Below are positions 25,686 to 34,685 of a stretch of DNA of 64,000 bases, piece after piece. The first letter of the stretch is position 1; each line of letters opens with the position of its first letter. The position numbers and the translations under genes are program-made. This DNA comes from Haloechinothrix aidingensis (GTDB lineage: Bacteria; Actinomycetota; Actinomycetes; Mycobacteriales; Pseudonocardiaceae). Below the pieces are notes generated by a model, which saw only the letters and a program-made list of their open reading frames with translations, was not told where the DNA came from and did not search any database. The stretch lies in the NCBI RefSeq assembly GCF_013450155.1, contig NZ_JACCKD010000001.1, forward strand, positions 682,001 to 746,000, read 5' to 3'.

Positions 25686-25736
25686 CACGGCATTGCCCGC
25701 CTCCAGACACGGTGAGGACTACGGAGGGACATCACC

Positions 25737-26957
25737 ATGACCGACAGGGATCATGTCAACGGCGCCCGTCTCTCCGGAAACGGTCGCGGACGCCGGGACG
25801 GTGTGGCCGAGGGGCCGCCGATTCCCGAGCAAGCCACGGTCCTGCGGTTGCCCCGGCCGGATCGGGGGCCGGCCGGGGAGCCGGACGGGGCCAGGGAGCC
25901 GGACGAGGCCGGCGATCCGGAAAGTCACGGCGCTTCGCGCGGGACCGGCACCGGTGCGGAGCCCGCCACGGCGGCGCAGCGGGGCGAGTCCGGCGAGCAC
26001 TCCCGGAGCGGGGAGCCCCGGCGGTCGCAAGGCGCGTCGATCGTGCGCTTCCCCGGCGCCGCCACCACGGAGGAGCGCTGGGCCCATTCCGGCCAGGACG
26101 GCAGGACCGACGCCGTGCCCGAAGTGCTGCCGGAGTCGCTCGCCGAGGCCGTCGCGTTCCTGGCGAACCGGCTCACCGGTGAGTACACCGTAGACGAGTT
26201 CGGGTTCGATGCCGACCTGACCGAGCAGGTGATCGCGCCCGCGCTGCGCGTGCTGTACGACAAGTGGTTCAGGGTCGATGTGCGCGGTGCCGAACACCTC
26301 CCGGAACGGGGCGGGGCGCTTCTCGTGGCCAATCATTCGGGAACGTTGCCGCTGGACGCCGCGATGACCGCGCTCGCGGTACACGACAACCACCCAGGAG
26401 ACCGGTTCCTGCGCATTCTCGGTGCCGATCTCGTTTTCCAGATTCCGGTGCTGGGTTCGCTCGCCAGGAAGACCGGGCAGACGCTGGCCTGCTCTTCCGA
26501 CGCCGAGCGCCTGCTCGGCCGAGGCGAGTTCGTCGGGGTCTTCCCGGAGGGTTTCAAAGGCGTCGGAAAGCACTTCTCCGCCCGCTACAAGCTGCAGCGC
26601 TTCGGGAGGGGAGGGTTCGCCTCGGCAGCGATACGCGCCGGGGTGCCGATCGTCCCGTGCGCGATCGTCGGCGCTGAGGAGATCTACCCCAAGCTCGGGG
26701 ACATCAAGCCGCTCGCGCGGCTGCTCGGCCTGCCGTACTTCCCGGTGACGCCGTTCTTCCCGCTGCTCGGCCCGCTCGGCGCCATCCCGCTGCCGACCAA
26801 GTGGACCATCGAGTTCGGCGAGCCGATCGAGGTGGACGGCTGCGCGAGCGACGGCGACCCGATGGAGGCGTTCACCCTTACCGACCAGGTGCGTGAGGCG
26901 ATCCAGCAGATGCTCTACACGCGCCTGGAGCGGCGCCGCGGGGTGTTCGGCGGGTAA
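25737..26957 (+). CDS. Lysophospholipid-type acyltransferase (Rv0502-like)
   Basis: 406 aa. The first 125 residues are low-complexity and carry two similar short motifs, ATVLRLPRP (33-41) and ASIVRFPGA (100-108). The acyltransferase domain follows, with NHSGTLPLDA (H200 and D207, a wider H-D spacing than the classical HX4D, as in MGAT-like members) and the glycerophosphate site FPEGFKGVGK. The family transfers acyl chains to glycerol or lyso-lipids at the membrane; the acceptor is unknown. ATG 25737 has GGAGGG upstream. Confidence 0.87.
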   Translation: MTDRDHVNGARLSGNGRGRRDGVAEGPPIPEQATVLRLPRPDRGPAGEPDGAREPDEAGDPESHGASRGTGTGAEPATAAQRGESGEHSRSGEPRRSQGASIVRFPGAATTEERWAHSGQDGRTDAVPEVLPESLAEAVAFLANRLTGEYTVDEFGFDADLTEQVIAPALRVLYDKWFRVDVRGAEHLPERGGALLVANHSGTLPLDAAMTALAVHDNHPGDRFLRILGADLVFQIPVLGSLARKTGQTLACSSDAERLLGRGEFVGVFPEGFKGVGKHFSARYKLQRFGRGGFASAAIRAGVPIVPCAIVGAEEIYPKLGDIKPLARLLGLPYFPVTPFFPLLGPLGAIPLPTKWTIEFGEPIEVDGCASDGDPMEAFTLTDQVREAIQQMLYTRLERRRGVFGG

Positions 26958-26998
26958 GGACCCCCGCCCCCGCGGGCCCCTGGCGGGACGGGCACGAT

Positions 26999-27943
26999 CT
27001 AACGCTTGCGGAAAGCGACGCCCGCCGCCACCGCGCCTGCGAGCGCGCCCGCGCCGAGCACCGAGGGCACCCCGATCTTCGCGGCCTTGCGACCGGTACG
27101 GAAGTCGCGGATCTCCCACTGGCGCCGGCGGGCGACCTCGCGCAGGCCCGCGTCCGGGTTGATCGCCACCGCGGTTCCGGTCACCGACAGCATCGGCACG
27201 TCGTTCTGCGAGTCCGAGTACGCCGTGCACCGCTTGAGGTTCAGGCCTTCCTTCGCCGCCAGCGCGCGCACCGCGTGCGCCTTCGCCCGCCCGTGCAGCA
27301 GGTCGCCGACGAGCTTGCCGGTGTACACCCCATCATCGGTCTCGGCCACGGTCCCCAGCGCACCCGTCAGGCCCAACCGGCGTGCGATGATCGCGGCGAG
27401 CTCTACCGGGGTCGCCGTGACCAGCCAGACGCGTTGACCGGCGTCCAGGTGCATCTGGGCGAGTGCGCGTGTGCCCGACCAGATCTTGTCGGCCATCAGC
27501 TCGTCGTAGATCTCCTCGCCGACCGTGTTGAGCTCCTCGACGCTGCGCCCAGCCACGAACGACAGTGCCTGTTCCCTGCTCGAGGAGACGGTGTCCTTGG
27601 TCTCCTTGCCGCCGATCCGGAACTTCGCCTGCCGCCACGCGAACCCGGCGAGATCCGATGTGGTGAAGTACTTGCGCGCGGCCAGCCCCCTGGCGAAGTG
27701 GAAGATCGACGCGCCCATCATCATCGTGTTGTCGACATCGAAGAAGGCCGCCGCGGTGAGATCCGGCGGGGCGGGTGGCCCGGCCGTCGCGGAGCGCGCG
27801 GCGTGGCCTTCCGGCTCGTCGCCGTCGCGCTGCGCGGCGAGGTCCATCCGGCTGGCTGCCTCGGCCGAGGCCTCCCCAGCCAGCGTGGCAAGCCGTTCCA
27901 GCTCGTGGCGTTTGGCCTTCCGGCGCCACAGCGACACGCGCAC
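26999..27943 (-). CDS. HAD-IB family phosphatase (SerB1-like)
   Basis: 314 aa. After a variable N-terminal 60 residues, the HAD nucleophile motif DVDNT is at 69-73 (D69, acid-base D71), motif II lies in VWLVTATP, and motif IV is [11 protein letters not shown] hydrophobic stretch at the C-terminus ([18 protein letters not shown]) followed by RKR suggests a tail anchor. In mycobacteria Rv0505c is called SerB1, but phosphoserine activity is not assured; a lipid phosphate substrate is possible next to the acyltransferase. GTG 27943 follows GGGAGG. It is convergent with the acyltransferase gene. Confidence 0.87.
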   Translation of the reverse strand: MRVSLWRRKAKRHELERLATLAGEASAEAASRMDLAAQRDGDEPEGHAARSATAGPPAPPDLTAAAFFDVDNTMMMGASIFHFARGLAARKYFTTSDLAGFAWRQAKFRIGGKETKDTVSSSREQALSFVAGRSVEELNTVGEEIYDELMADKIWSGTRALAQMHLDAGQRVWLVTATPVELAAIIARRLGLTGALGTVAETDDGVYTGKLVGDLLHGRAKAHAVRALAAKEGLNLKRCTAYSDSQNDVPMLSVTGTAVAINPDAGLREVARRRQWEIRDFRTGRKAAKIGVPSVLGAGALAGAVAAGVAFRKR

Positions 27944-28136
27944 CGCCTCCCGTCACGGATATGAATGGAGTGCTGGGCCACAGCGTAGCCACCATGCCGG
28001 CGCGCTCGCGTAGCGCTGTCGCTCTCGTTTCCGCCCGCGGCGTGACACGCCCTCTCCCAACCGGCTGTCCTGCCGCGCGACAGGGCCCCTGTCCGGCGGC
28101 CGTCCCGTCGCCGGGCGGGAGCGCCGGAGACCTGGG

Positions 28137-29318
28137 TCAGCCGGAGTCGCCCGTGAGGTCCGTCTCGAGCTCGTCGAGCTCGGAGCCGGTCAGCTCGGTA
28201 TCGTCCGAGATGCCCGTCTCGGCGCTCGTCTCCGGCGAGGGGGCCTGTGGTGAGCCGGGCACGTCCACCCCGGTGTCCGGTGCCGACGGCTCGTCCGTCG
28301 CCGCCGGTGCACCGGGCATGTCGACGGGGTCCTGTACGTGTGGTGTGCCGGACTCGGCGCCGGACTCCGTGGGGTCCGCAGCGGTGCCGGTGCCGGGGCC
28401 GGACGCCGTCGGCTCACCGGGCGAGGTGGAACCCGCCTCCTGCCCGCCCTGCTGCAGGCCCGTGCTCGCTGCCGCGGAGCCCGCGCAGGAACCCGTCGCC
28501 GGGACGGCTCCGAGCTCGTCCGTGCGGCCCGTCGTGATCGGGTAACAGGTCATGCGCTCGGCAAGCGCCTTCGCGCGGTCCTCGATCGCGGTGAGTAGCT
28601 CGGCACCGGCCCGTGCCCGGGCGCGCGCCTCCGCGGGCAGGGCGGTCTCGATGTCGCGCATCCGGCCCGCGTGCTCGGCGGCCCAGTCGCCGAGGATTTC
28701 GAGACGGTCGCCTCCCGACCGCGTGGCCGTGGTGGTCACCAGCTGCGCGCCGGTGGTGGCGTGGGTCTCGAGATTGGTGAGTAGCTCCCGGTGGACGGAG
28801 TGCGCCCGTCCCACGTCGCGGTCACCGGCAAGCGACTCGAGCTCGGCGACGCGGGTCGAGGCCAGCTCAAGATGCTTGGCACCGCGCGCACTGTCGCCCA
28901 CCGCTGTCTCGAGTTCCAGGGCTTCCGTGCTGCGCTTGACCTCGTAGAGCATCTCGCCCGGCAGCGCGTCCTCGGCGAGGTCGGCCCCGACGAACGCGAG
29001 CGCGAAGACGGCGGCGACCGCGGCGGCGAGCATCGTGCTCACGCGCGGGCGCCGGGGCCGGCTCGCGCCGGTGCCCGGTGAGCCTGCGGCCGCGCCTGCG
29101 ACGGACCCGGCCTGCGCATCGGCCCCGAGCACACGCTCCCGCATACGCAGGCGGGCATGCTGGTCGACGCCTTCCTCGGTGCCCAGTGTGCGTAGCGCGG
29201 ACACCACGGCCAGCTCCCTGGTGAACTCCTGGGGCCCGGGGTGGTCATCGTCATCGATCGCCCGGGCGAAGCGTTCGCTCCGTTCCCGGTTACGCCGGTA
29301 CCACACGGGCTGGTTCAC
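28137..29318 (-). CDS. DUF5667 membrane protein, putative anti-sigma partner
   Basis: About 393 aa with GTG 29318 (GGAGG 11 nt upstream); GTG 29306 is also possible. An N-terminal cytoplasmic part (NRERSERFARAID...ELAVVSALR) is followed by one membrane helix (VSTMLAAAVAAVFALAFVGAD), then the family motif AEDALPGEMLYEVKRSTEALEL and a long external helical region. The last 130 residues are Pro/Ser/Glu/Gly-rich. The N-terminal layout recalls anti-sigma proteins such as RsbN beside BldN in Streptomyces, and the gene lies directly downstream of a BldN-like sigma gene, but no direct sequence motif proves sigma binding. A 238-bp gap separates the two. Confidence 0.78.
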   Translation of the reverse strand: MNQPVWYRRNRERSERFARAIDDDDHPGPQEFTRELAVVSALRTLGTEEGVDQHARLRMRERVLGADAQAGSVAGAAAGSPGTGASRPRRPRVSTMLAAAVAAVFALAFVGADLAEDALPGEMLYEVKRSTEALELETAVGDSARGAKHLELASTRVAELESLAGDRDVGRAHSVHRELLTNLETHATTGAQLVTTTATRSGGDRLEILGDWAAEHAGRMRDIETALPAEARARARAGAELLTAIEDRAKALAERMTCYPITTGRTDELGAVPATGSCAGSAAASTGLQQGGQEAGSTSPGEPTASGPGTGTAADPTESGAESGTPHVQDPVDMPGAPAATDEPSAPDTGVDVPGSPQAPSPETSAETGISDDTELTGSELDELETDLTGDSG

Positions 29319-29556
29319 CGCTTGCTTCGCCTCCAAGTGCGTCGACCGCCCCTGACGTGCCGCGCGGAGCGGCACGTACTCGACGTCGCTGACGAGTAGG
29401 GGTTCGTTCCTGGAGTAACGACTCGTGACCTCGAGGGTTACGGCGCAGCGGGCGATACGCACAAACGTATGAAAGCGGCTACGCCGGCCGGCCGAGGCCC
29501 ACACGGTCAGCGGGCACGGTGCGGTCGTGATCGGCGGCTCGTGCCTGCCGGTGCGC

Positions 29557-30411
29557 TCAGTGGAAGCCGGGGGGAAGGAGGTGCGCGAGCCTGCGCACCG
29601 CGCGGTGCTGGAGGGCCTTGATGGCGCCCTCGTTGCGCTGCATGATCTGCGCTGTCTCGGCGACGGACAGGCCCTGGATGAAGCGCAGCACGATGCAGTC
29701 GCGCTGGTCACCCCCGAGCGTGTCGATGCACCGGAACAGCTCGTTCTTGGTCGCAGAAGCCAGGACCTGCTGTTCGGGCCCGGAGTCGTCGGCACGGTCG
29801 GTGCCGACGAACGCGACAGGCCCCGACTCCGCCAGCTCCGAGGTCACCACCTCGCGCTTGGCCCTGCTCGACTTGACGTGATCGAGGACGAGGTTCCTGG
29901 CGATGGTGATGAACCACGCGCCGACATCGCGGCCCTGGTAACTGACCGACGAGATCCTGCGGAGGGCGCGCAGGAAGGTCTCGCTGGTCACATCCTCGGC
30001 CAGCTCCCGGTCCCCGACACGGAACAGCACGTACCGGAAGACCGTGTCGACGTAGCTGTCGTAGAGCCTGCCGAACGCGCCCGTGTCGCCTGCCTGGGCC
30101 GCGTGTACCAGCTCCCATGCCTCGGCCGTGGCCGCTGCTGCCGCGGCGTCCCCGGTGTCCTTGGCGTCCTTGGCGTCCTGGGTGTTCTTGGCGTCCTGGT
30201 CCTGCTGAGTGTCCGCACGAGCCTCGTCGTGGGCGGTGCGGGCGCCATCGCGGGCGCTCACCCGCTCGCCATCAGGGGCACGGGTGGCGGGGGCGTCCCG
30301 CTCCACCGGAGCGATCGTGCTCGACGCGCTGCCCGATGGGCGGGATCCGGCCCGTTCGGCGGGAGCGCCGGCGGGCGGAGCCGTAGCGGAGAAGGCGAGG
30401 TGCAAGGTCAT
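29557..30411 (-). CDS. BldN-like ECF sigma factor with long N-terminal extension
   Basis: 284 aa. Region 2 spans about 100-170 (AFGRLYDSYVDTVFRYVLFRV, then DVTSETFLRALRRI) and region 4 about 222-276 (SVAETAQIMQRNEGAIKALQHRAVRRLAHLL). Before region 2 is an unusual 98-residue extension rich in Ala, Pro, Asp and Lys, ending in QDAKNTQDAKDAKDTGDAAA. Streptomyces BldN also has a long N-terminal extension, which is removed by proteolysis. ATG 30411 has AGGAGGG 9 nt upstream. The downstream DUF5667 gene is the natural anti-sigma candidate. A role in morphology is inferred from resemblance only. Confidence 0.85.
   Translation of the reverse strand: MTLHLAFSATAPPAGAPAERAGSRPSGSASSTIAPVERDAPATRAPDGERVSARDGARTAHDEARADTQQDQDAKNTQDAKDAKDTGDAAAAAATAEAWELVHAAQAGDTGAFGRLYDSYVDTVFRYVLFRVGDRELAEDVTSETFLRALRRISSVSYQGRDVGAWFITIARNLVLDHVKSSRAKREVVTSELAESGPVAFVGTDRADDSGPEQQVLASATKNELFRCIDTLGGDQRDCIVLRFIQGLSVAETAQIMQRNEGAIKALQHRAVRRLAHLLPPGFH
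30159..30200 (-). repeat. Short repeat tract in the sigma-factor N-terminal coding region
   Basis: Plus-strand units of the form TTGGCGTCC occur three times in about 40 bp (30160-30200, the last after an imperfect GGTGTTC spacer), encoding the Asp-Ala-Lys repeats of the sigma N-terminal extension. It is in frame and likely length-variable. Confidence 0.7.
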
Positions 30412-30797
30412 CCAAGCAGCCCTCCTGGGAGCTCGCCGGTGTACGCACGCGGCGCACGGGTACCGGTGTGCCGGCGAACACCAGCGGCGATGCGGTCGCC
30501 GGATCGATCGGCGAGGCGGTGTGACACGGGGTCTCCTCGTCGTGCTGGTGTCCGTCACTCCAAGTCGCAGCGTTCTGGCCGCTATAACCCGGGCTAGGGA
30601 AGCATACGTCGTATTACCCGTCAGTAGGTAGTCTTTCCCGGGTTGCAATTCGGAGACGTCCATCCGTTCGGTCTATGACGCGAGTCACTCTAGCGTGTGA
30701 GTAGTAGCCGTATGTCAACCAACGTTCGCGGTGCATACGGGCTTGCTGCGCCCCCTGCGGGGCCCGCGGCGGGCGAACGGGGGCATTATGGGTGTTT
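30412..30797. other. 386-bp divergent promoter region (sigma factor / glutaredoxin)
   Basis: No gene is seen. The stretch 30580-30720 is unusually AT-rich for this genome. It holds AACCCGGG/CCCGGGTT arms (about 30584-30655) and a TGAC-GCGA-GTCA dyad at 30676-30687. These are likely promoter/operator elements for the sigma gene. Confidence 0.55.
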
Positions 30798-31034
30798 ATG
30801 GGTCATGTCACGGTTCTGAGCCGGCACGGTTGCACGTTGTGCGTCGAGGGTGAGCGCGCGGTCGAGCGGATCTGCACCGAACTGGGCGCGAGCTGGTCGG
30901 TTACCGATGTCGACAGCGATCCGGAGCTGCGTGCCGAGTACGGCGACCGGGTTCCGGTGTTCCTGGTGGACGGGCAGGAGCACGGCTACTGGGCTGTGGA
31001 CGAGGCGCGGTTGCGTGGCGCGCTGCGTGGCTGA
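30798..31034 (+). CDS. Glutaredoxin family protein (Rv0508-like)
   Basis: 78 aa, thioredoxin fold. It begins GHVTVLSRHGCTLC, giving a C-x-x-C redox pair, and has the cis-proline in RVPVFLVDG. It lacks GSH-specific residues that I can identify, fitting a mycothiol organism. ATG 30798 is chosen; GTG 30792 adds two residues. It lies 250 bp upstream of rex, as Rv0508 lies upstream of hemA in mycobacteria, so it may serve redox control of heme synthesis. Confidence 0.85.
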   Translation: MGHVTVLSRHGCTLCVEGERAVERICTELGASWSVTDVDSDPELRAEYGDRVPVFLVDGQEHGYWAVDEARLRGALRG

Positions 31035-31149
31035 GGGCCGGCCGAGAGGCGGCTTCCTGGACGGCTCGCCCGGCCGGCGGATGCCGGACCCCGCGAGGCC
31101 GTCGTGATCGCGCGCGGGCCCGGGGCGAGCTCCTGAGCAATCGAGGATT

Positions 31150-31167
31150 TTGTGCACACCTTCACAA
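31150..31167. promoter_or_regulatory. Rex operator upstream of rex-hem operon
   Basis: TTGTG and CACAA are separated by 8 nt (TTGTGCACACCTTCACAA). This fits the Rex operator pattern TTGTGAANNNNTTCACAA at 16 of the 18 positions counting the four free ones; the mismatches are at the two left inner As. It lies 119 nt upstream of the rex start codon. In Streptomyces the same arrangement gives NADH-responsive autoregulation of rex-hemACD. Confidence 0.82.
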
Positions 31168-31286
31168 GCGGTTACCGTTAGCCGTACACCGCTCGCGGAA
31201 GACGCATCCAACACCGTGGCGGGCAGTGCGTCAAGCGTTGGTGCGTATCCCTCGTGTGAGTTGAGTTATCTGCAAGGAGAAGCAGC

Positions 31287-32237
31287 GTGGTCGGACGGCG
31301 GAGCCGAGACGGCGGTACCGGTAGTCGGGCCGGCAATCAGGCCACAGCCAAGTCCGCCGGATCCGCGGGCAACAACGGCGACGCCGCTGCCGCACGGCGC
31401 GCGCGGCCCAAGCGCGCACGTCGCGCGGCCGACGCGGACAGCGCGCCGACGGCGGAGATGCCTGCGGTGACCGACAACGGGTCGGGACCGGACGGTTCGG
31501 CGCCGGACGGGGACGCGGGCAAGGCGCGTGCCGTTCCCGAAGCGGCCGTGGCGCGGCTGGCTGTATACCTGCGCGTGCTGACCACCATGGCCGAGCAGGG
31601 CGCGGTGACCGTCTCCAGCGAGGAGCTCTCGGCCGCGGCGGGAGTCAACTCGGCGAAGCTACGCAAGGACCTGTCCTACCTGGGGTCCTACGGTGTCCGC
31701 GGGGTGGGCTACGAGGTCGGGGTGCTCACCGAGGAGATCGAGCGGATCCTGGGGCTTACCCGCCAGCACAAGGTGGCCGTGGCCGGGATCGGGAACCTCG
31801 GGCACGCGCTTGCCAACTACGGGGGCTTCCCCGGGCGCGGCTTCCCCGTCGCCGCCCTGTTCGACGTCGACCCCGACCTGATCGGTGTTCCGGTGGGCGG
31901 TATCGCCGTCTCGCACCTGGATGACATCCCCGCGGTGTGTGCCGAGCGGCAGGTGTCGATCGGCGTGATCGCGACCCCGCCGGGGGCGGCGCAGGTGGTG
32001 TGTGACCGGCTGGTCGCGGGCGGGGTGGAGTGCATCCTGAACTTCGCGCCGGTGGTCCTGCACGCCCCGGAGCACGTCCAGGTGCGTAAGGTCGATCTCG
32101 CCGTGGAGCTGCAGATGCTGTCGTTCCATGTGGCGTCCCGCGACGCCGGGAATCCGGCAGACGGCGGTCCGGTCTCAGTCACATCCGCTGGAACGGGCGT
32201 GCTTTCCCGGGCATCATCCAATGGTGAGGTGGTATGA
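31287..32237 (+). CDS. rex: Redox-sensing transcriptional repressor Rex
   Basis: 316 aa. Residues 1-82 are an Ala/Arg/Asp-rich tail not needed by the fold. A winged helix follows (about 84-150: ARLAVYLRVLTTM, ELSAAAGVNSAKLRKDLSYLGSYGVRG), then a Rossmann domain with GIGNLG (167-172) and the acidic LFDVDP (191-196), which favours NAD(H). It represses respiratory and heme genes when the NADH/NAD ratio is low. GTG 31287 has AGGAG 8 nt upstream. Its stop overlaps the start region of hemA, so rex heads the heme operon. Confidence 0.95.
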   Translation: MVGRRSRDGGTGSRAGNQATAKSAGSAGNNGDAAAARRARPKRARRAADADSAPTAEMPAVTDNGSGPDGSAPDGDAGKARAVPEAAVARLAVYLRVLTTMAEQGAVTVSSEELSAAAGVNSAKLRKDLSYLGSYGVRGVGYEVGVLTEEIERILGLTRQHKVAVAGIGNLGHALANYGGFPGRGFPVAALFDVDPDLIGVPVGGIAVSHLDDIPAVCAERQVSIGVIATPPGAAQVVCDRLVAGGVECILNFAPVVLHAPEHVQVRKVDLAVELQMLSFHVASRDAGNPADGGPVSVTSAGTGVLSRASSNGEVV

Positions 32238-33608
32238 GTGAGCGTGCTGGCTGTCGGGCTGTCGCACCGCACCGCTGAACTGCGCACCCTCGAGCGAGTC
32301 ACGGTACCGCAGGACGAGGTACCCAAGGCCTTGCACGAGCTGCAGAACGCGCAGGACGTCAGCGAGGTCATGCTGGTGTCGACGTGTAACCGCGTGGAGA
32401 TCTACGCGGTCGTGGAGAGCTTCCACGGTGGCTTGTCCGGGGTGTCATCGGTGCTCGCCCGGATGGCGGGCGTGGACGTGGCAAGCCTGTACGACAGCAT
32501 GTACGTGCACTATGCCGGTGCCGCGGCCGAGCACCTGTTCAGCGTCGCGTGCGGCCTCGACTCGATGGTGGTCGGCGAGACCCAGATCCTCGGACAGGTC
32601 CGGGCGGCCTACGCGGCGGCGCGGGAGGCGGGCACGGTCGGCAGCACGCTGCACGACCTCATCCAGAGCACCCTGCGGGCCGGCAAGCGTGTGCACAGCG
32701 AGACCGAGCTCGGCGCGCTCGGTGCGTCCGTGGTCTCCGAGGCGCTCGAAGCGGCCGTGGACGGTACCGGAGCGTTGGCAGGCCGGTCCGCAGTGATCAT
32801 CGGAGCGGGCTCGATGGGCGCGCTCGCCGCGGCGCAGCTACGCGAGTACGGTATCGCCGACGTCACCGTCGCCAACAGGAGCGTGGACAACGCCACGCGC
32901 CTGGTCTCCTCCTTCACCGAGCACGGCATCCCGTCCCGCGCCGTGGGGCTCGGCGAGCTTCCGGACATCCTCGCTGGCGCCGACCTCGTGGTGTGCTGCA
33001 CGGGTGCGCAGGACACGGTACTCACCGCCGACGTGCTTCCGGAACGCACGCGCGAGGACGGGCTGGTGATCTGTGACCTCGGCCTGCCGCGCGACGTCGA
33101 GCCGGCCGTCGGCGACGTCGCGGGCGTGCGCCTTGTGGACCTGGAGACCGTGCGACACCAGGTCGACGAGCACAGCGTGCGGGCGCACACCGAGCATGCC
33201 GCGGAGATCGTGCGTGCCGAGGTCCGCGAGTACCTGGCCGGCCAGCGCAGCGCCGCGGTCACCCCCACGGTTACCGCGCTGCGCAGGCAGGCTTCCGAGG
33301 TCGTCGATGCCGAGTTGCTGCGGCTGGACAGACGGCTGCCCGGGATGGACGAGCAGACAAGGGACGAGGTGACGCGGACGGTGCGCCGCGTCGTGGACAA
33401 GCTGCTGCACGCGCCGACCGTGCGGGTCAAGCAACTGGCCTCGGAGGGAACCGAGAGCAGCACCGACTACGCAGGGGCGTTGCGCGAGCTGTTCGGACTC
33501 GATCCCGCGACCCCTGCCACGCTCAGCCGCCCGAGCCGGCCGCTCGGCGAGCACGACCGCGCCGAGCAGGACGGGACGGCGGACCCCGAAGGGGGGTCGG
33601 CACGGTGA
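32238..33608 (+). CDS. hemA: Glutamyl-tRNA reductase
   Basis: 456-aa NADPH enzyme that reduces Glu-tRNA(Glu) to glutamate-1-semialdehyde, the committed step of the C5 tetrapyrrole pathway. The catalytic Cys50 is in [13 protein letters not shown]; a Rossmann motif [12 protein letters not shown] lies near 184-195; the C-terminal helical dimerisation domain is present. The GTG at 32238 abuts the rex stop. Its final GTGA overlaps the hemC start by 4 nt. Confidence 0.97.
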   Translation: MSVLAVGLSHRTAELRTLERVTVPQDEVPKALHELQNAQDVSEVMLVSTCNRVEIYAVVESFHGGLSGVSSVLARMAGVDVASLYDSMYVHYAGAAAEHLFSVACGLDSMVVGETQILGQVRAAYAAAREAGTVGSTLHDLIQSTLRAGKRVHSETELGALGASVVSEALEAAVDGTGALAGRSAVIIGAGSMGALAAAQLREYGIADVTVANRSVDNATRLVSSFTEHGIPSRAVGLGELPDILAGADLVVCCTGAQDTVLTADVLPERTREDGLVICDLGLPRDVEPAVGDVAGVRLVDLETVRHQVDEHSVRAHTEHAAEIVRAEVREYLAGQRSAAVTPTVTALRRQASEVVDAELLRLDRRLPGMDEQTRDEVTRTVRRVVDKLLHAPTVRVKQLASEGTESSTDYAGALRELFGLDPATPATLSRPSRPLGEHDRAEQDGTADPEGGSAR

Positions 33609-34558
33609 CAGGCACGATCAGGATCGGGACCAGGGCGAGCACGCTCGCGCTGGCGCAGGCTCGCACGATCGCCGACAAGCTCGAGAACGCGGGTCATACC
33701 GTGGAGACCGTGCGGATCTCCACCTCGGGTGACCGGTCCAGCGCACCGATCACCGAGATCGGCGTCGGCGTGTTCACGTCCGCGCTGCGCGAGGCCTTGC
33801 ACGCCGGGGACATCGACGTCGCCGTGCACTCCTACAAGGACCTGCCGACGGCCGAAGAACCGGGCCTGGTCATCGCCGCCGTCCCGGAACGGGAGGATCC
33901 CAGGGACGTGCTGGTCGCCAGGGACGGGCTCACCCTCGGCGAGCTGCCCGCCGGTGCTGTCGTCGGCACCGGGTCGCCGCGCAGAGCCTGCCAGCTTCGG
34001 GCACTGGGGCTCGGTCTCGAGGTGACCGGGGTGCGCGGCAACATCGACACCCGGATGCGCAAGGTCGCCGACGGGGAGATGGACGGGGTCGTGCTCGCGC
34101 GTGCCGGACTGGCACGGGTGGGCAGGCTCGACGAGGCGACGGAGACGATCGACCCCATACAGATGCTGCCCGCCCCGGCTCAGGGGGCGCTGGCAGTCGA
34201 GTGTCGCTCGGCCGATGTCGAGCTGGAGCAGCTGCTGCGGGACAGCGCCGAGGACTCCTCGGCGCGTGCCGCGGTGGTCGCCGAGCGCGCTGTGCTGGCC
34301 ACGCTCGAGGCCGGCTGTAGTGCGCCGGTCGGGGCGCTGGCCGACGTGGTGTCCGATATCGACGATACGGACGGTGTGGCGCAGACGGTGCTGCGTATCC
34401 TGCTGCGCGGCGTGGCGGCGTCCGGCGAGCCGGACGACAGCGAGGTGTTGCGGGCGTCCGCGACGGGGGACCTGGCCGAGGCCGAGTTCCTCGGCAAGAA
34501 GGTGGCCGCGGAGCTGCTCGATCTCGGCGCAGGAGCGTCGAAACCCCTGGGTATGTGA
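33605..34558 (+). CDS. hemC: Hydroxymethylbilane synthase (porphobilinogen deaminase)
   Basis: 317-aa enzyme that polymerises four porphobilinogens to hydroxymethylbilane. The N-terminal [12 protein letters not shown], the basic substrate face ([26 protein letters not shown]), and the dipyrromethane-carrying cysteine in [13 protein letters not shown] are visible. GTG start overlaps hemA by 4 nt, so translation is coupled. Confidence 0.97.
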   Translation: MTGTIRIGTRASTLALAQARTIADKLENAGHTVETVRISTSGDRSSAPITEIGVGVFTSALREALHAGDIDVAVHSYKDLPTAEEPGLVIAAVPEREDPRDVLVARDGLTLGELPAGAVVGTGSPRRACQLRALGLGLEVTGVRGNIDTRMRKVADGEMDGVVLARAGLARVGRLDEATETIDPIQMLPAPAQGALAVECRSADVELEQLLRDSAEDSSARAAVVAERAVLATLEAGCSAPVGALADVVSDIDDTDGVAQTVLRILLRGVAASGEPDDSEVLRASATGDLAEAEFLGKKVAAELLDLGAGASKPLGM

Positions 34559-34685
34559 CCGAATAACCGGTGTGACCGAGCGGTAGGAGGACGACGCGGG
34601 TACGCGAGCGGGACGCTCGCGCTGTGCCCGCGCGAAGCCCGGCCGCGCGCAAGCGAGAACGAGAAATCAAGGAGTAGCGCAGACG

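Noticed and set aside
30676-30687. TGAC-GCGA-GTCA dyad as a BldD box before the BldN-like sigma gene
   Set aside because: The half-sites resemble the BldD consensus, but the central base is missing, so the spacing is one nt too short.
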